Assembly (NCBI RefSeq): GCF_964204865.1
Contig: NC_135259.1
Location: 4,402,001-4,466,000, forward strand
Length of the DNA stretch: 64,000 bases
Direction of reading: 5' to 3'
Source of the DNA: Styela clava
Lineage: Eukaryota > Chordata > Ascidiacea > Stolidobranchia > Styelidae
The notes beneath the pieces were generated by a model. That model had not been told where the DNA came from. It was given only the letters and a program-made list of their open reading frames with translations, and ran no database searches. Below, in pieces: positions 62,901 through 64,000 of this stretch (within the stretch, counting starts at the first letter, position 1; each line of letters opens with the position of its first letter). Made by a program: the position numbers and the translations under genes.

Positions 62901-64000
62901 TGGGCCACAACTACAGAATTTAGTATTATGAAAATTTTTCATACTAAATGTAAGTTTTCATCGAATTTAAACAAATCAAGGTTATATTTATATAAATAAA
63001 ATAAACATAAAAAAGAGAAATAATCATCGAAATATATTCAAACCAGATTTTAATCAGACTCAGGCATTTCCGAAGCAAATCAAAACGTTTAATAATTCTA
63101 TATTAATTACACTTCACATAAAAATTCTTGATTTTAGGAGTTCATTTATTTGAAAATTTATATAAAAAATTCATTAAATTTTCCAAAACTGTAAACATGT
63201 TGAAATACCATTTGAAGAATGGTTTTGATATCTGAGACCCATTGCTCACCACTGCAACTCTGCAGTATCGCTTAAATCAGATAGGCTTATTCAATATATA
63301 GAATATATCATTTTTATATTGTTATATTGTTCAAAAACAAGCGAGACCTCGCAATAGCCTACCTGCGAATTGGGTGAGAACTTTAAACCTTGATAGAAAT
63401 TTCCAAAAATAGCTGCTAAGTGAAAAAAACATTTGATACCCTCCAACCCTCATAAAATAAGAATTCAATACAACCAAGTACCAGTTTGTTCAAAGACTAC
63501 TAACTAGAATGTCAAATGAAACTAGATGACTGACTTGCTTTTCCATCACGAAATGATCAAATTATTTTACCTGTAGAATATTGATTGAACTTTTTTGCTC
63601 CTTATCAGATCCCAAGTCTTTATTGAATGAGAGTCTAAAACAATACAATAAATACTTTAGATAGGTGGCACGGGATGGAGGACCACACATGACATTTTGA
63701 TTTTATGAAAACCTCATCAAAATTCAATATAATTTTATGGGAACAATCACCCCGTAAAAGGGACTCTATAGTTTAGCTAGATCTATGAGCAGGTGGCCTA
63801 GTGGTCATTAAAGCATTAGACTAGACTAGTAATTCTCAAACTTTTCAAGCCAATAGAATAACAATAAATATCCAGTTATTGATCTATCCAGAGCAGGTAG
63901 GGAATAGTAATTAACTGTATAATATGAAGTCAACACAGTGATCTTTGCATAAAAATATATCTCTCAACATCAAATCAATATCATACCTTCTCCTCAGCAA
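50957..64000 (-). CDS. cenpc: CENP-C-like kinetochore protein (partial, N-terminus outside)
   Basis: Seventeen exons: 63987-64000+, 63571-63634, 62740-62858, 60964-62447, 60574-60691, 60097-60215, 59062-59671, 58559-58618, 58282-58359, 57914-58018, 57234-57280, 56922-57015, 56674-56711, 56411-56591, 53206-53366, 51854-52035, 50957-51151; 3,669 nt (1,222 aa) in one continuous frame. CENP-C links CENP-A nucleosomes to the outer kinetochore. Most of the chain is Ser/Lys-rich and disordered, with SPxK sites and acidic SDSS patches. A basic segment LRRSKRVRMRPLKPG (exon at 56922) matches the start of the CENP-C motif. The last two exons form a cupin-like domain (KGISFHSIVQGKLIIEP ... DTYFRIPCRNQYSFYN ... 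KMFFALVKV), the dimerisation fold of CENP-C/Mif2. The acceptor at 53366 (ACGAG|T) is poor; an extra exon may be missed. Identification rests on motif order plus cupin. Confidence 0.72.
53503..53879. mobile_element. hAT MITE (377 bp) in a CENP-C intron
   Basis: Inverted ends CAGGGTTTCCCAAACT and CAGGGTTTTCCCAAACT, flanked by imperfect 8-bp repeats ACATAGAT and ACACAGAC. Confidence 0.65.
53933..56402. mobile_element. hAT-type element (2,470 bp) abutting a CENP-C splice donor
   Basis: Inverted ends TAGGGGTGGGCAAAAT and TAGGGCTGGGCAAAAT, subterminal TCGAATA repeats, and an 8-bp target duplication TATATTAC (53925-53932 and 56403-56410). No transposase frame is recognisable. The internal segment 54955-55480 is an inverted relative of the 48895-49880 array. 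Confidence 0.85.
57578..57748. mobile_element. GGCGCTCC-family MITE in a CENP-C intron
   Basis: Starts GGCGCTCCAGAAGTACATG and carries ACATCAAGTTGTGTAAA and CCCGAACTCGTAATAGAAC, as in the copies near 436 and 41531. The right end is truncated. Confidence 0.6.
59727..59865. repeat. 30-bp minisatellite in a CENP-C intron
   Basis: About five copies of a unit near CAGAGTTGAAAGTTTG plus AAAATTTAATGAGGT, in the intron just 5' of the exon at 59062-59671. Confidence 0.75.
63784..63830 (+). repeat. tRNA-like SINE head fragment
   Basis: A-box-like TGGCCTAGTGG near 63794, then TTAAAGCATTAGACTAG. It runs into a hAT-terminus-like ATTCTCAAACTTTT, and no B box follows. Confidence 0.3.

Overview
Animal nuclear DNA: AT-rich, with short GT-AG introns, modular extracellular proteins, a p23 co-chaperone, a CENP-C-type kinetochore protein and many cut-and-paste transposons. 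No bacterial, viral-genome or CRISPR features were seen. An invertebrate is indicated and a tunicate is my best guess, but that is inference only. Exon structures below were built by hand from splice sites and reading phase; each complete gene model closes to a multiple of three.

Layout. (1) 1-13.3 kb: a tandem duplication carrying two intact minus-strand paralogues (174 aa each) of a small single-pass membrane protein with a six-cysteine ectodomain and a cytoplasmic PPEY motif, resembling the Shisa/WBP1-like (STMC6) adaptor group. Each copy has its own later transposon insertions. (2) 15.2-20.2 kb: an intact 10-exon minus-strand gene for a secreted mosaic protein (signal peptide, somatomedin-B-like module, two sushi domains, four EGF-like domains, Cys-rich C-terminus; 448 aa), all introns in phase 1. 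(3) 22.7-36.8 kb: a broken second copy of the 5' half of that gene, dissected by a pogo-like transposon inside a sushi exon, nested hAT-type elements and a 1.8-kb insertion, followed by a third, tandem copy of only the upstream region. (4) 36.8-41.4 kb: transposon-rich spacer with a large fold-back element and a tRNA-derived SINE nested in a MITE. (5) 41.4-45.5 kb: complete plus-strand p23/PTGES3 gene, six exons, 214 aa, with an unusual Met-Gly tract. (6) 46.2-50 kb: SINE, a 2-kb degenerate 20-mer minisatellite and a tandem array of 110/330-bp modules. (7) 51-64 kb: minus-strand CENP-C-like gene, 17 exons seen (at least 1,222 aa), N-terminus beyond the window, with a basic CENP-C-motif-like segment and a C-terminal cupin.

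The genes do not form one pathway. The main story is recent local duplication plus heavy colonisation by hAT, pogo, mariner, MITE and SINE elements. Several insertions have target-site duplications and an empty paralogous site in the same window, so their order can be read.
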